Below, one piece after another: positions 23,712 through 34,350 of a DNA stretch of 64,000 nt. A model generated the notes under the pieces. The model saw nothing but the letters and a program-made list of their open reading frames with translations, was not told the DNA's origin and did no database searches. The stretch's first letter is position 1, and the number at the start of each line of letters is the position of its first letter. Location: the NCBI RefSeq assembly GCF_030272615.1, contig NC_081408.1, positions 340,662,793-340,726,792 on the forward strand, written 5' to 3'. The position numbers and the translations under genes were made by a program. The DNA is from Cryptomeria japonica. Taxonomy: Eukaryota; Streptophyta; Pinopsida; Cupressales; Cupressaceae.

Positions 23712-23915
23712 AGCTTTAAACACTACACACTAAGCAATAGATTAAGTCTAGAAAATATTAGTCAATTCTGAGTGTTTAACGCTTTTAGGTCTAGAAGTGT
23801 ATTTGTAGTGTGATCACATATTAAAAAATATATTAAGTCTAGAAAATGTCAGTCAATTCTGAGTGTTTAACACTTTTAAGTCTAAAGTGTAAGCTTAGTG
23901 TGTGTGGTTTAAGCT
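23712..23915. mobile_element. MITE-like element with terminal inverted repeats
   Basis: The left end AGCTTTAAACACTACACACT (23712) is matched in inverse by GCTTAGTGTGTGTGGTTTAA at the right end (23893-23915), with a few mismatches over about 23 bp. Inside is a 91-bp direct duplication: ATTAAGTCTAGAAAAT starts at 23741 and 23832. No coding capacity and no clear target duplication were found, so the superfamily is unknown. It lies about 370 bp upstream of the peptide TATA box. Confidence 0.6.
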
Positions 23916-24261
23916 GTAACCACCGGTGCATCTAGTATTTTCACACTTGTGAAAAAATAAAACAAATTATATAAATATCTTTGAAGAATCTAAATGAATA
24001 TTTAATTAACAACTACTATTAAGATAGCATGCATTAAGATAATTATATTATGAATTCAAATAAATGTATATTTGATGTTGATGAAGAGGTGATAATTGTG
24101 AGTCTTACATAGGATTATTATCTAAACAATCTTATATTGATTACTATTTATGATTTTGAATTATTTATATTGTAAAAATTGAATTTCTAATTTACAAATT
24201 TGATCTTAACATATTTGAATCTTTTATACTTACAAAAGAAACTTAATGTCTATTCTTATGA

Positions 24262-24345
24262 TATTTTTAATGCACTCCCTTTGCATTGCACTAATCATAG
24301 GTAATTGCTGTAGATTTATAGGAAAAGGTGGGCGATGGTTTTCAT
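24262..24345 (-). repeat. Second copy of the peptide gene promoter, without the gene
   Basis: Plus-strand words match 23296-23360 in order: TTTTAATG, CCTTTGCATTGCAC, ATAGGTAATTG against AATAAGTGATG, GATTTATAGG, then GGGCGATGG. The match includes the TATA box and the leader up to a few bases before the ATG of the intact gene, where similarity stops. No exon 1 or exon 2 relic was found to the left, between 23916 and 24262. Confidence 0.7.
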
Positions 24346-24549
24346 GGATGTGGTTGATTCGTTGATATATATTCTACTCTTTATCGCTAAGTATTTGTCA
24401 TGGGGCGAGAGTAGAATCTACCGGCAGATAAAGCATTTCAGATAAAAGTTGGAATCAATTAGGATGTAAAATAGATTAAATAAAGAAAGATGTTTTCTAA
24501 GACGTTGCATGGCTTGAGCTGTTAATGAAATAAAATAAACCAAATAGTC

Positions 24550-24928
24550 CATGGAGCGAAAGTAGAAGCAGAAAATGTGAATGAAATGGCGGCTGAGTAG
24601 GACGCGCAATCTGATATGATTATTATCTTAAAATTTTATTTCAAATATGATAGGATTATTGTATGAGTTCCATGATTGTTTGTGAATTTGGGTCACTTTC
24701 ATATCGCAAAAATGATTTTCGCATCTTTAAGCATTTGTCATGGAGCGAAAATGTGAATGAAATGCCAGCTGAGTATGACGTGCAATCAGGAGACAATCAA
24801 CAGACCTGAGTTTTGACGTGCAATCTTAAAATTTTATATCAAATCTGATATTATTATTGTATGAGTTCCATGATTGTTTGTGAATTTGGGCCACTTTCGT
24901 AAATCAAAACTGATTTTCATATATGTAA
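24550..24928 (+). repeat. Imperfect tandem duplication, about 190-198 bp per unit
   Basis: CATGGAGCGAAA starts units at 24550 and 24739. Both continue through a GACGYGCAATC word, CTTAAAATTTTAT, and the shared run ATTGTATGAGTTCCATGATT to a segment ending CTGATTTTC or ATGATTTTC. A more diverged relative of the first part is at 23570-23660, next to the peptide promoter, so the whole 23.4-24.9 kb interval appears built from repeated units. Confidence 0.8.
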
Positions 24929-25486
24929 ATTAAATCGCTAAGTTATAAATTTGGCATTAATGTATTTGAGTCTTTTGCATTACAAAAGAAATTCAATTTT
25001 ATTTCACTTTAGGAAAACTAATTGGTATTGATAATCATCATTTGGAACTTGCCATCTCAAGGATTTTGTGTTAGACAAGCTTCAATAATGAATTCCATAC
25101 TTTTAATAAATGTTTTTGAGTAAAGGAAAAACAAGTTTTGAAGGGACTTGAAACCATTTACAAGCAGATTTTGAATGGATCTGGAACCCAAAAGCAAGAA
25201 GTTGTCAAAAGATAGAAAAAAGAAGTCACCAGACAACCATGGGTTTTAAAGGCTCCCATAACCATAAACATGGGTTTTCAAAGAAGCCTCCCACAACCTA
25301 AAACAAAAGTTGTAAAAAAGACAGCCAAAAATGCCAGAAACCAAGAAATCATTTAATGGGGACCCTTCCTTTTGAATGAGAATGCAAAATCATGTCAAAG
25401 CCTCCCTCCTTCATTGCCTTTTTAACCTTTTTACCCTTCACAGTTTGCCAACCATCTTCTAGCCTTTCCACTTTCTTCTACCACCC
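24929..25486. other. Non-coding stretch
   Basis: No gene is supported. Positions 25240-25310 contain two related words (CATGGGTTTTAAAGGCTCCC and CATGGGTTTTCAAAGAAGCC), suggesting a small local duplication. The stretch lies downstream of the minus-strand LINE ORF1 and may be its 3' continuation. Confidence 0.4.
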
Positions 25487-26287
25487 CTACATCTCCTCAG
25501 AAGAGAAGCAAGACTTGTAATCAAGGTTCCTTCGTTGATCCCCTGAGGCAAAAACAAAACTTCTATGTCCACCACTAACTTTAGCAACATTCTCAGCCAT
25601 ATTCACTATTTTAGAACTCTTAGCTTGACTATTTTTCAACAAATCCCTAGAGTTGTCCTCAGCTAAGTTTGGAAGCTCAATCCTAGAATCCTGCTCACAA
25701 ATCTTAGCTTCCAAGCCTACACCTTCCATCAAGCCTTCAGAGGCTTGGGGAGGCAACGTAGGAACGGAGTAAGAAGGAACCTCTTTAAAAGACACTTTAG
25801 ACACTTTATCCACCTCTTTCCCCACTAAATCAGAAGATATCAATTCATCTTTCCACCAAGTCACCTTTCTAAATCTCTTCTTCTTTGGGCAACTCTCAGC
25901 CATGTGTTTAGTCTGAAAACACCGCCCACATCTGAAGGAAATACCTTCATAATCCACTTGTTGTATCCATTCTACATTGTCCAGTATCAGAGAAAAATCA
26001 GTAGGAAAAGATTTTGTAGAATCCATCTCAACCAAGATATGAGCATAAGTTGAGTGTAAAAGGTTTTTAGAATCCTCATCCACACCAATTAAATTGCCTA
26101 AGGAATTACCAATATCTTTCAAACAAGATTTATTCCAAAACTTAAGCGGAAGGCAGGGCAATCTTACCCAAATCAAAAAATTATTGAAAGATTCGGTGGT
26201 AGAATTGAAGGTTGGAGACAAAGGCTTCATCAAAAGCAAAAATTTGTCCTCCCAACTCCAAACATAGTCACATATATTTTTAAGCAA
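25487..26287 (-). pseudogene. LINE ORF1 (DUF4283-type with zinc knuckle), truncated at the 5' end
   Basis: An uninterrupted minus-strand frame of 266 codons, continuing about 60 bases further upstream without an ATG before a TAA near 26352. Residues 35-60 contain the WVRLPCLPLKFW segment followed by IGNSLGNLIGVDEDS, typical of the DUF4283 region of plant L1-type ORF1 proteins. Residues 118-132 form a CCHC knuckle, CGRCFQTKHMAESC, followed by basic residues. The rest is low-complexity. In plant LINEs this protein binds the element RNA. The 5' part of the DUF4283 domain is missing, and no minus-strand endonuclease or RT follows, so it is a detached fragment. The frame is notably intact compared with the plus-strand LINE. 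Confidence 0.75.
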
Positions 26288-26589
26288 GTTGTCATCTGAT
26301 ACATATTCTAGTGATAAATTCCTCTTGTATCTAAAATCAGTCCCTAGTAAAAATTAATTCCCTCACTTACGCTTGTCAGTTTTGATCCATTTGGGGTTAT
26401 TCTCTCCCCCTTTACGAATATTTTAAGATGGAAATTATCTTGTTCAATGTGGATAATTATCATGATTATATTTTAAAAGTGTGCTAGATGATAAAGAATA
26501 GAATGAGGGAATGATGTCTTTTTAAGTTGATGTCAGACTTGTCCAAATTGATAAGTATTTTAAAAAAATTTGGAAAGAAAAAGAGTGGG

Positions 26590-26870
26590 TGTTTGGGGGA
26601 TTTAAATACAATCATTAACATGAAGGAGAATATAATCATCTTACCTTTTTTGAGCTATTTGGAGTTTAATGTTTTCTCTAAATTATAGGCTTTATCTAAT
26701 TTTTTTGAAGAGATGGTTGATATACCTAGTGTAATAGAAGTATTAATACTTTTATTAGAGAAATATTGGACAAATAATTTATCAATTTGAAGTGGCTCCT
26801 TGGTAATGAATAGTTTTTTTCCAATATCATTTCCTTTAAAGGTTTTATTCCCTCACCTATATATATATAT
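26590..26870 (+). pseudogene. LINE endonuclease fragment
   Basis: Plus-strand translation gives LGDLNTIINMKEN (near 26597), the expected GDFN-type catalytic block of AP-like LINE endonucleases, then, in shifting frames, words that fit the later FTW and RLDRFL blocks (near 26740-26790). It is separated from the main LINE pseudogene by about 1 kb and overlaps it in gene order, so it is a second copy. Confidence 0.5.
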
Positions 26871-27286
26871 ATGAACCGAAAGAATCCACACTTAAAAATT
26901 TAATTTATGTGGTTTGATTTATCTAATTTTGAATCATGCTTCTTGGTAGGTGGACAGTTTAAAGGCTAAATGGTATATCCTTTTTAGAAAGTTGTAGAAT
27001 GTGTAAAAAAATGTTAAGGCTTGGAATAAGTTGTGGGTTATAAATATTTCTTTATTGAATTCCCTTTTTAATTACTAATTCTCAGAATACTAATTTGATG
27101 AGGCCTACCTTAATGGAAGAAGTGAGAGTTGTTGTAAGTGTATTCTATACTTTTTTTGTTTAATGTGTAATTTCCTTCTATTATAAATGGTTTAGGTGTG
27201 TGCATGAGTTTTGTTCTTTTTCCATGGTTTTAAAATACTAACATACATTATTAAACTACCCTTAGGGGGAAGACACATCCCTTGAT

Positions 27287-27733
27287 ATGGTGGATAATAA
27301 TATGAACCAGGCCCAGATGGAGGATTCCTCATCTTTACAAACATCTTTGGAGGCTCATGCTACACCTGACCTAGATAGGGTTACCAAGGTGACTCCCTTA
27401 GGACTGGAGACCATTTTTGCACTATATATGGTTCATGTAGACCGTCAACTTGATACTCAATTCAAAATTGTGAGGCATGGCCTGGATGATGCCACTAGGT
27501 CCAACAAAGAGAACCAATCCATTCATCTAATAATTGATGTAAGTAGTGCCCCAAAGATCCTCAAATCAAAGAATGAAGGTGGTCCATTAGGGAAGGATAC
27601 CCCTCTTCTTAGTTTAGAGGACTCTAATCCTTTTATTGAAGTGAAATCTAGAAGCCAAAGACGTAATTCCCCCTTGCCTGCCAGAAATGGTCAAAATTTT
27701 GGACCTACCAGACTCAAAAATAGGAATAGATAG
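27287..27733 (+). pseudogene. Possible LINE ORF1 remnant
   Basis: A 148-codon frame ending 144 bp before the endonuclease ATG at 27877. It is acidic in the first half, and the end is rich in Ser, Arg, Asn and Gln (FIEVKSRSQRRNS), which fits the C-terminal tail and nucleic-acid-binding end of a plant LINE ORF1. The DUF4283 domain and knuckle seen at 25487-26287 are absent, so it is a 5'-truncated ORF1 or an unrelated linker. Confidence 0.45.
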
Positions 27734-27876
27734 AGAGCGGATTTTAGATCAGGAAAAAGGGGGGTGGGATGACCACCAAACAATTTTAATAGGGAGAAAA
27801 AAAGTAAAGTTGTGATTGTAGATGGAGCTTAGATAACTCTTCAAGATATGGGGATTGGTTCCCTCTCCCCTGCTAA

Positions 27877-30800
27877 ATGAAGTTAATCTTATGGAATATA
27901 AGGGGGCTTAACCACCGCCATAAATGTGATCTCCTATCTTACTTTGTGTGAGATCATAAACTTGATATCTGTCTTTTCGAGGAAACAAAAATGTCTTCTT
28001 CTATAGTGGAGAAAATGAAGTTATCCATCTTCAAAGATTGTGGTGTGCATTACTCTGATGTTGATGGTGCATCAAGTGGTATTGCATCCTTTTGTAACCC
28101 AAGACTTGTCCAAGGTATAGCTATTTTGACTAGCTCTAATCATACTGCCACTAGATTTATGAGTTTGATAGATGGTTCATCCTGCATCATCTCCAATATT
28201 TATGCTCCAAATAGTATAACTTCAAGAAAACCCCTTTCAAACTCTGATTAAATTGGGAGGTACCCTGATCTCTTAGGATAGTAAGCAGGATTTAGCTTAT
28301 ATGATTAAATCTTTGGGCTTATTGGATTTGGACCTAAATGATGTTAAATTTACTTGGTCAAATAGAAGAAGTGGTCTACACATTAATCAAGTTAAGTTAG
28401 ATAATGGGATCCATTCCCCCGATAGGCTTCGGGAATATTCCTCTAAACTTTCTTCTCTTTCTAGAATTGGATCTAATCATTTTTTTATTTTTCTGAATAT
28501 CTCACCCATTATATGTAGAAAGGCCTCTCCTTTCAAGTTTGAGAAAATGTGGACTTGCTATCTTGAACTGCATGATAAAATTATTGAATGGTGGGATGTT
28601 GGCATTCAGGGTACAACTTTGTACAGAGATGCCAAAAAACTTTCTAATAACAAAGTCAATTGGCAAAAATGGAACAAATCTTCATTTGGTAATATCTTCC
28701 ATAGGAAAGATGCTCTCAAAAGGGAACTTGATGATATAAAAAATCAAGCTATAATCCCCATGTTATGGACAAAGAAATTGATCTTCTCTCAAAACTCCAT
28801 GATACTATCTCCAAAGAGGAAGAATAATGGAAAAAGAGGCCAAGATCCACTTGGCTCAAAAGTGGGGGTAGAAACACCAAATTTTTCCATATGATTATGT
28901 TAAATAATAGGACCTCCAACATAATTAAGAGGATTTGTGTTAACAATCAATGGGTCAACTAAAAGAAATATATGGGTAAGGAGACTATCTGTTACTTCTC
29001 TTCCCTTCATTCTAAGGAGAGGCCTCTGGATGTGAGTACTCAAGAGGAAATATTATGTGAGATCCTTGGCATTATTTTTGAGGAGATGAACAAGGAGCTT
29101 ACCAAAATTCCATCTTATGAGGAAGTTAAAGGGGATGTCTTCTCATTTGAAGAAAACAAAGTGCCTAGCGCTGATGGTTTCCCATGTTCTTCTTTCAATT
29201 ATTTTGGTAGATTGTTGGTAATGATATTATGGATGTGGCCAGAGATTTTTTTCGATCCCGCTCTCTTTTTAAAGAATTCAATGCCACATTTTTGGTCATG
29301 ATCCCCAAGAAGTTGAATGCTATATTCTTTTAGGATTTAAGACCTATTAGTTTATGTAGTTCCATCTATAAGATCTTTACAAAAAAATTGTTGTTTAGAC
29401 TTAAGAGTGTTCTTCCACTTTTTATTTCTAAACATCATAATGGGTTTGTCCCTCAGAGAAAATTTTTGGATTCTATTATTATGATCCATGAGAATATCCA
29501 TTCGCTCTCCATCAACAAGAAACTTGGTTTTTTTCTCAATCTTCATTTTCTCAAAGCTTATGATTGGGTTAACTAGAAGTTCTTGATCATAATTTTGTGG
29601 TCTTTTGGTTTTAGTGATCACTTAATATAATTGGTGAATCAATGCATCTCTACTCTTAAATTCTTGGTCCTAATGAGTGGATCTCCTTCAAGTTTCTTCT
29701 CAACTTCTAGAGACATAAGGAAGGAATATCTCCTCTCCATTTTTCTCTTCATTTTGATGAGTAAGGCTCTCAACAAGATTATTCAGAGAGAAAATACGAT
29801 CGGTAAACTCAAAGGGCTTCACCACTCTTCTTAGACCCAAATCTGTTCCCACCTGCAATTTATTGATGACACTCTTCTTATGGGAGAAAGCTCTATTTCA
29901 GAAGCCAAGTTATTAAAGTCTCTTCTCAATCTTTAGTAGAAGATAAGTTTTCTCAAGAGCTCTATTTTCTTCCTTAATACTCCTAGTCATAGGCAGATTA
30001 TGATTGTGGATATTCTGAGGTACAAGTAAGGATTTTTTACTGACTGTTATCTTAGATTACCTCTTTGTAGAGGATTGACTCTTGAGGTTTCCTAGTCAAA
30101 TTTTCTTGATCGCTTTCAAAATAAGCTGGTAGGGTGGAAAGGTGCTAGCTTGAGCTAAGCTGGTAAGATTCAACTCCTCAAGGCCTTCTTACAGAACTTA
30201 CCAGTTTATGCTATGAGCCTTTTCAAAGTTCCTTCAAAATTTATTGATCGAATGGAAAGAATTCAAATAATTTATTATGGATTGGTACTGAATCCAAAAC
30301 CATCTCTATCTGGTGGCCTTGGAGAAGGTTTGTTTGTTGAAGAAACTTGGAGGCCTTTCTCTTAGGCATATTCATGATTTCAATAAAACCCTTATGGCGA
30401 AGCAACTTTGGAGATGCCTAAAGGAATCCAATGAATGGAATTATATTATCCATCATAAATATCACATTAATGACCTTCAAAGTGTGCTGGAAGACTATAA
30501 TTTTCCCATCACAACCTCTACTATGCAAAGAAACTTCTTCAACACCAAAAATATTAATCTACAAGGAGCTAGATGGAATCTTGGGAATGTTAGAAAAATT
30601 CAATTTTGGGAAGATTGGTAGGCTTGAGATGGTTCGCTGATTAACTTTTAGTGGGTTGTGCAATTTAAAGAGAGATTTATGAGGCAAATGGTTCCTAGGT
30701 AGCTAATTATATTAGAGATAGGACATGGATCAATCTTATTAGCCTGGATTCATCCTTGCTCCCTCTCCAATCCTGGCTCTCCTTTATCCATATCCCCTCT

Positions 30801-31928
30801 TTCCCTGTTGAGGACTCCACGGTGTGGAATGGATCTTCTTCATGAGTGTTCTCTATCTCTAATGCATTTCAACTACTCACTAGAACCTTCTCTCCTTCTC
30901 CTTTCTCATCTTGCATCTAGAACAAGCTACTGATTCCTAAGATTAATATTTTCTTTTGGCTTTTTTATGTAGGATAAAGTTCTCTCAATTGACAATTTAT
31001 GTAAAATGGGAATGGCTATTCATAATAGATATTTATTATGCAAGGAAGATGTTGAAGATGTCCACCATTTGCTACTCCATTTATCCTTCTCTAGAGATGT
31101 TTGGGTATATTTTTTTGAACTGGGGAATCTGGTGGTGCTTTCCTAGTAATATTCATGATTGTTGGTCCTAGTGGAATTGTCCTTCAGATAAACCCTCCCT
31201 CAAAATTTCATAGAGCTTTATGTTGCCTCATTTAGCCTGTGGCCTATGGAAGGAAAGAAACAATTCGATCTTCAGGGATATTGAGTCTTTTGCCTTTTTT
31301 GTTACTTGTAGGATTCTGAATGGTATTAAGGAAAACATTTAGTCTTGTTATCCTTCACGTAAGGGTGACTCTCCCATTATTACCTTGTCATGGGATTGGG
31401 ATATCATCAAAAGGTGAAATATTAGCTGGGACATATCTATTCCCATGGGTAAGTTAAAAAAAGATAGAAACAATGGTGTTTGGAACCCCCTTCTAGTGGG
31501 TCGATCAAAATCAATGTTGATGGGATGACCAAGGGTAACCCTGGGCCAACTCGTTGTGGGGAGTTGCTTGGAACCATAATAGTAAATTTGTCTCGGTGGT
31601 GATGCTCCCTTTGGGAACCCAGATAAACCACCTCGCTGAGGAAAATTTCGCTTACATTGGATTACACATGACAATTAGGGAAGGGTTTATGAAAGTCTGG
31701 TTGGAAAGTGACTCTATGAATATCATCAATTGTATTACTAAGAAATCTAGACCGAGTTGGATGATCAAATGCCTAATTGAGGAGTACCACATCATGGTTG
31801 ATAATCTGGATGATTTCAAGGTCTCCCATGTGTATAGGGAAGGCAATATGCAGGAAGACAACATGGAAAATATTGGTGTGGATTGTGGGAAGATACGACA
31901 TGGTGGACAGAAAGGGGAAATTTCTTGA
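27877..31928 (+). pseudogene. L1-type LINE ORF2 pseudogene (endonuclease, RT, RNase H)
   Basis: Starts MKLILWNIRGLN (27877), the N-terminal block of the endonuclease with its Asn, then EETK near 27980; KFTWSNRRSG near 28350 is a later endonuclease block. RT blocks follow: VPSADGFP (29162), DLRPISLCSSIYKI (29337), GFVPQRKFLDSI (29440) and FIDDTLLMG (29860), where the usual Ala-Asp-Asp box is altered but both Asp remain. GGLSLRHIHDFNKTLMAKQLW (from 30350) is the conserved post-RT block, a zf-RVT-like region is near 30910-31080, and an RNase H start with Asp-Gly and NPGP is near 31515-31545. Many stops and frameshifts scatter these blocks over three frames. The enzyme would act in target-primed reverse transcription; this copy is dead. 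Confidence 0.85.
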
Positions 31929-32245
31929 AGCACTTATGTGATCTAACAAGAAAATATGCTACTTGTCTCGGCTATTCATTATTTATTAATGAAAATAGGT
32001 AGGCTTTTGAATGGTGATTTTTGGTGGGATTTATTTTTGGATCTGAATATCAGAGTGTCTAGACCCTTCCTTAGTGCCTAGTTTTTCATTTTGTGGGTCT
32101 GGTTTGTTGTGTATACCTGAAATTATAGAGATGGAGGTTGTATGGGTGGTGACAAAAATAGAATGGAGCCCATATCTTATGAAAAATGGAAGAAGAATAC
32201 GGACCTTTGGAACTATGTGTGTAAAAAGTGGATTGTATTTGTATC
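31929..32245. other. Probable LINE 3' region
   Basis: No coding region is supported. The LINE similarity fades here and gypsy LTR similarity begins at about 32246, so the junction of the two elements lies in this interval. No poly-A tail was seen. Confidence 0.4.
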
Positions 32246-33278
32246 TGGGGTACACAACACTTTAATAAATCATTAGATGCATGGTTAGTAAATCAATAAA
32301 TGATGAACAATAAACCATCACAAAGCGACCTATTGCCTTCTAGTAGATGCGTGTTTAGTCTTGCTCTCAGATTTTTATATGAAATACTAGTGACTAGACA
32401 ACACCTAAATGAAGGTTTTAAATCTATATGAGCATGAATTTGAGCTAAATGAATGTAAGATTTAAGCTAGATGGATGAATATTAGGCTAACATGATTAAG
32501 TTATGAATGAATATTAAGCTAAATGATTTAAGATATGAATGAATAGTAAGCTAAATGATTTTAACAAATATGGAATAACTAAATATGCAAATATATCTCA
32601 ATATGAAATCTTAATGAACCTAGAGAAAAAACAACATAATAACAATATATTCTCCAAGATCCTTGACTAAGAGATGAGAGCCTGAATTTATAGAAAATTT
32701 AGAAAGAAATCGACGACCGAGATTAAATGATGATGAGTGGTCAAGATTTTCCAAGAAGAAGTGCAATCCAGGTGAATTGATGTGATTGACTGCTTTTCTC
32801 AGTTTTAAAGGAAATTGAACTAAAATTAGGATAAAATCAGAAGAAAAAAATGATTTATTCTCAATTTTATTCAATTTTGAGATTTAATTGTTTTAATTGC
32901 TTTTCTGATATTTTTTCAATTTTTAATTTGATTTTCAAGATTATCTCCATTTGATTTCTTTTCTCAATTATTAATTCCTTTTTTTCAATTAATTCATTTT
33001 TTGATGATTTAATGGCGAATTGATTTATTTAATTAAATATACTAGGATATTTAATAAAATAAATAGGATAATTGTTTAAAAATGATTTACTTGAAATGAT
33101 TTAAGTAATTAAATATTTATTTAATTAATTCAGAGTGATTAATTTACCATGTGACATTGATGATTTAAGAAATCAATTGTGTGCTCAAGATTAGTTTTAA
33201 TTGCTTTTGGTTAGGACCTTGGTGATGTTGTCGAGATTAGGGACCCATGGTTTAGGTGACCATTTTTAGGGTATTACA
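32246..33278 (-). repeat. 3' LTR of a minus-strand Ty3-gypsy element
   Basis: On the minus strand it starts TGTAATACCC at 33278, directly after a purine tract. Its plus-strand sequence is recognisably related to 49322-50322: for example AATAAATCATTA, ATGGTTAGTAAAT, a TGCTCTCAGAT word, and ACCATTTTTAGG at the right end. It is much more diverged than the two copies near 50 and 56 kb. The left end is lost at the LINE junction. Confidence 0.7.
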
Positions 33279-33292
33279 TTTTCCCCTCTTTG
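33279..33292 (-). promoter_or_regulatory. Polypurine tract of the minus-strand gypsy element
   Basis: CAAAGAGGGGAAAA on the minus strand abuts the TGTAATACCC LTR start, which fixes the orientation of this LTR as a 3' copy. Confidence 0.7.
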
Positions 33293-33347
33293 AATTAATA
33301 TGTGAGCAACGCATTGGTTCAAAGAATAGTTGATGTCAAATAGAAAT

Positions 33348-33662
33348 CAGTTCTGAACTTGATGGATCAAAAACTGATGAAGAGCGAGATGCAAATAGCT
33401 TGATTTGAAGTGATGAAACTAAACAAATTGATTAAAGCAATATCGATCTTGAACTTGATTGAACAAGAATCGACAAAGAGCGAGATACCATTCTTGAACT
33501 TGATTGATCAAGAAACGAGCATTGATCTAGAATTTGATTAAACTAGATTGAGTGAGAGACGCAACCAATCCTGAACTTGATTGAACAAGAATCAACTGAG
33601 CAAAGTGAGATACAACCAATTCCAAACATGATTGAACAAGAACCGATTAGCAAGAGAAAATG
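33348..33662. repeat. Degenerate minisatellite of CTTGAACTTGATTGAACAAG units
   Basis: Six or seven units of about 40-60 bp, each with a version of CTTGAACTTGATTGAACAAG followed by an ATCGAC/ATCAAC word and often GAGCGAGATRC, start near 33351, 33445, 33491, 33530, 33570 and 33618. Unit length and sequence vary. It lies in the untranslated 3' part of the gypsy element. Confidence 0.75.
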
Positions 33663-34268
33663 TCCAGCTTGATTTGATGTGATTCAAAATGAACATCAAT
33701 TTGAGGATTGATTCAGATAAGGACAAAGATTGATATGCCCCTAGAGATTCCTCTATTTGACATCAAAGAATCTCAACTTGATACGACTTGATTTAGTTAA
33801 GATGCCCCTAGTAATAAGGTTTGGTTAATTTTCTTTGGTTGAAATTTTTTTTGCTCGACTTTAGATGAAGATTTGAAATATTTTTTGACTTCTGATGATA
33901 ATGATCACTAAAAAGATGACGAGGTCATCAGTATGCCCCTCAAGAGCAAAATTGAAATATAGCGAATGTACAATGATTTTAGGCAATTTTTGGTGATGAT
34001 AATTATTTGACCACGAAGATTAATGTTGAATAATTAAAATCAAAGTTGATTTGAGAATGAAATTGAGATTTAGAATTTAATTGAGCGCAAAATGATTTGA
34101 AAATTGACTTGAGGATGAAAGTGCTAAGTGGTCAACGTCATGAAATTTCGACCAGAGAAGTGAGGTCAGATTTCAATTTCAATCCCGAAAATGGACTCAA
34201 GACAATTGATTTAGCTTAGGGTACAAGTTTTACGTCCATCAGAGCAAGTTGAAAATTAGGGTTTGGGT
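33663..34268. other. Non-coding gypsy interior
   Basis: No coding frame. It contains further weak TTGATT-rich repeats continuing the minisatellite and leads into the TATA box of the plant-mobile-domain pseudogene. Confidence 0.4.
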
Positions 34269-34276
34269 TATATAAG
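34269..34276 (+). promoter_or_regulatory. TATA box of the plant-mobile-domain pseudogene
   Basis: TATATAAG in the context GGTTATATAAGGGG is 75 bp upstream of an ATG at 34351. That short first exon ends in CAATG/GTAAGTG at 34425, a strong splice donor, so the following non-coding 34426-34896 is probably an intron. Confidence 0.5.
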
Positions 34277-34350
34277 GGGTTCAGTGTTTCACTTTCAAGT
34301 CATTTTCACCTCCCATAGTTTGAAATTTGAAAAACCCTCTGCGAAGAAAA

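Noticed and set aside
31348-31933. Several minus-strand frames of 64-108 codons
   Set aside because: They overlap the RNase H region of the plus-strand LINE, which has recognisable blocks; the minus frames have none.
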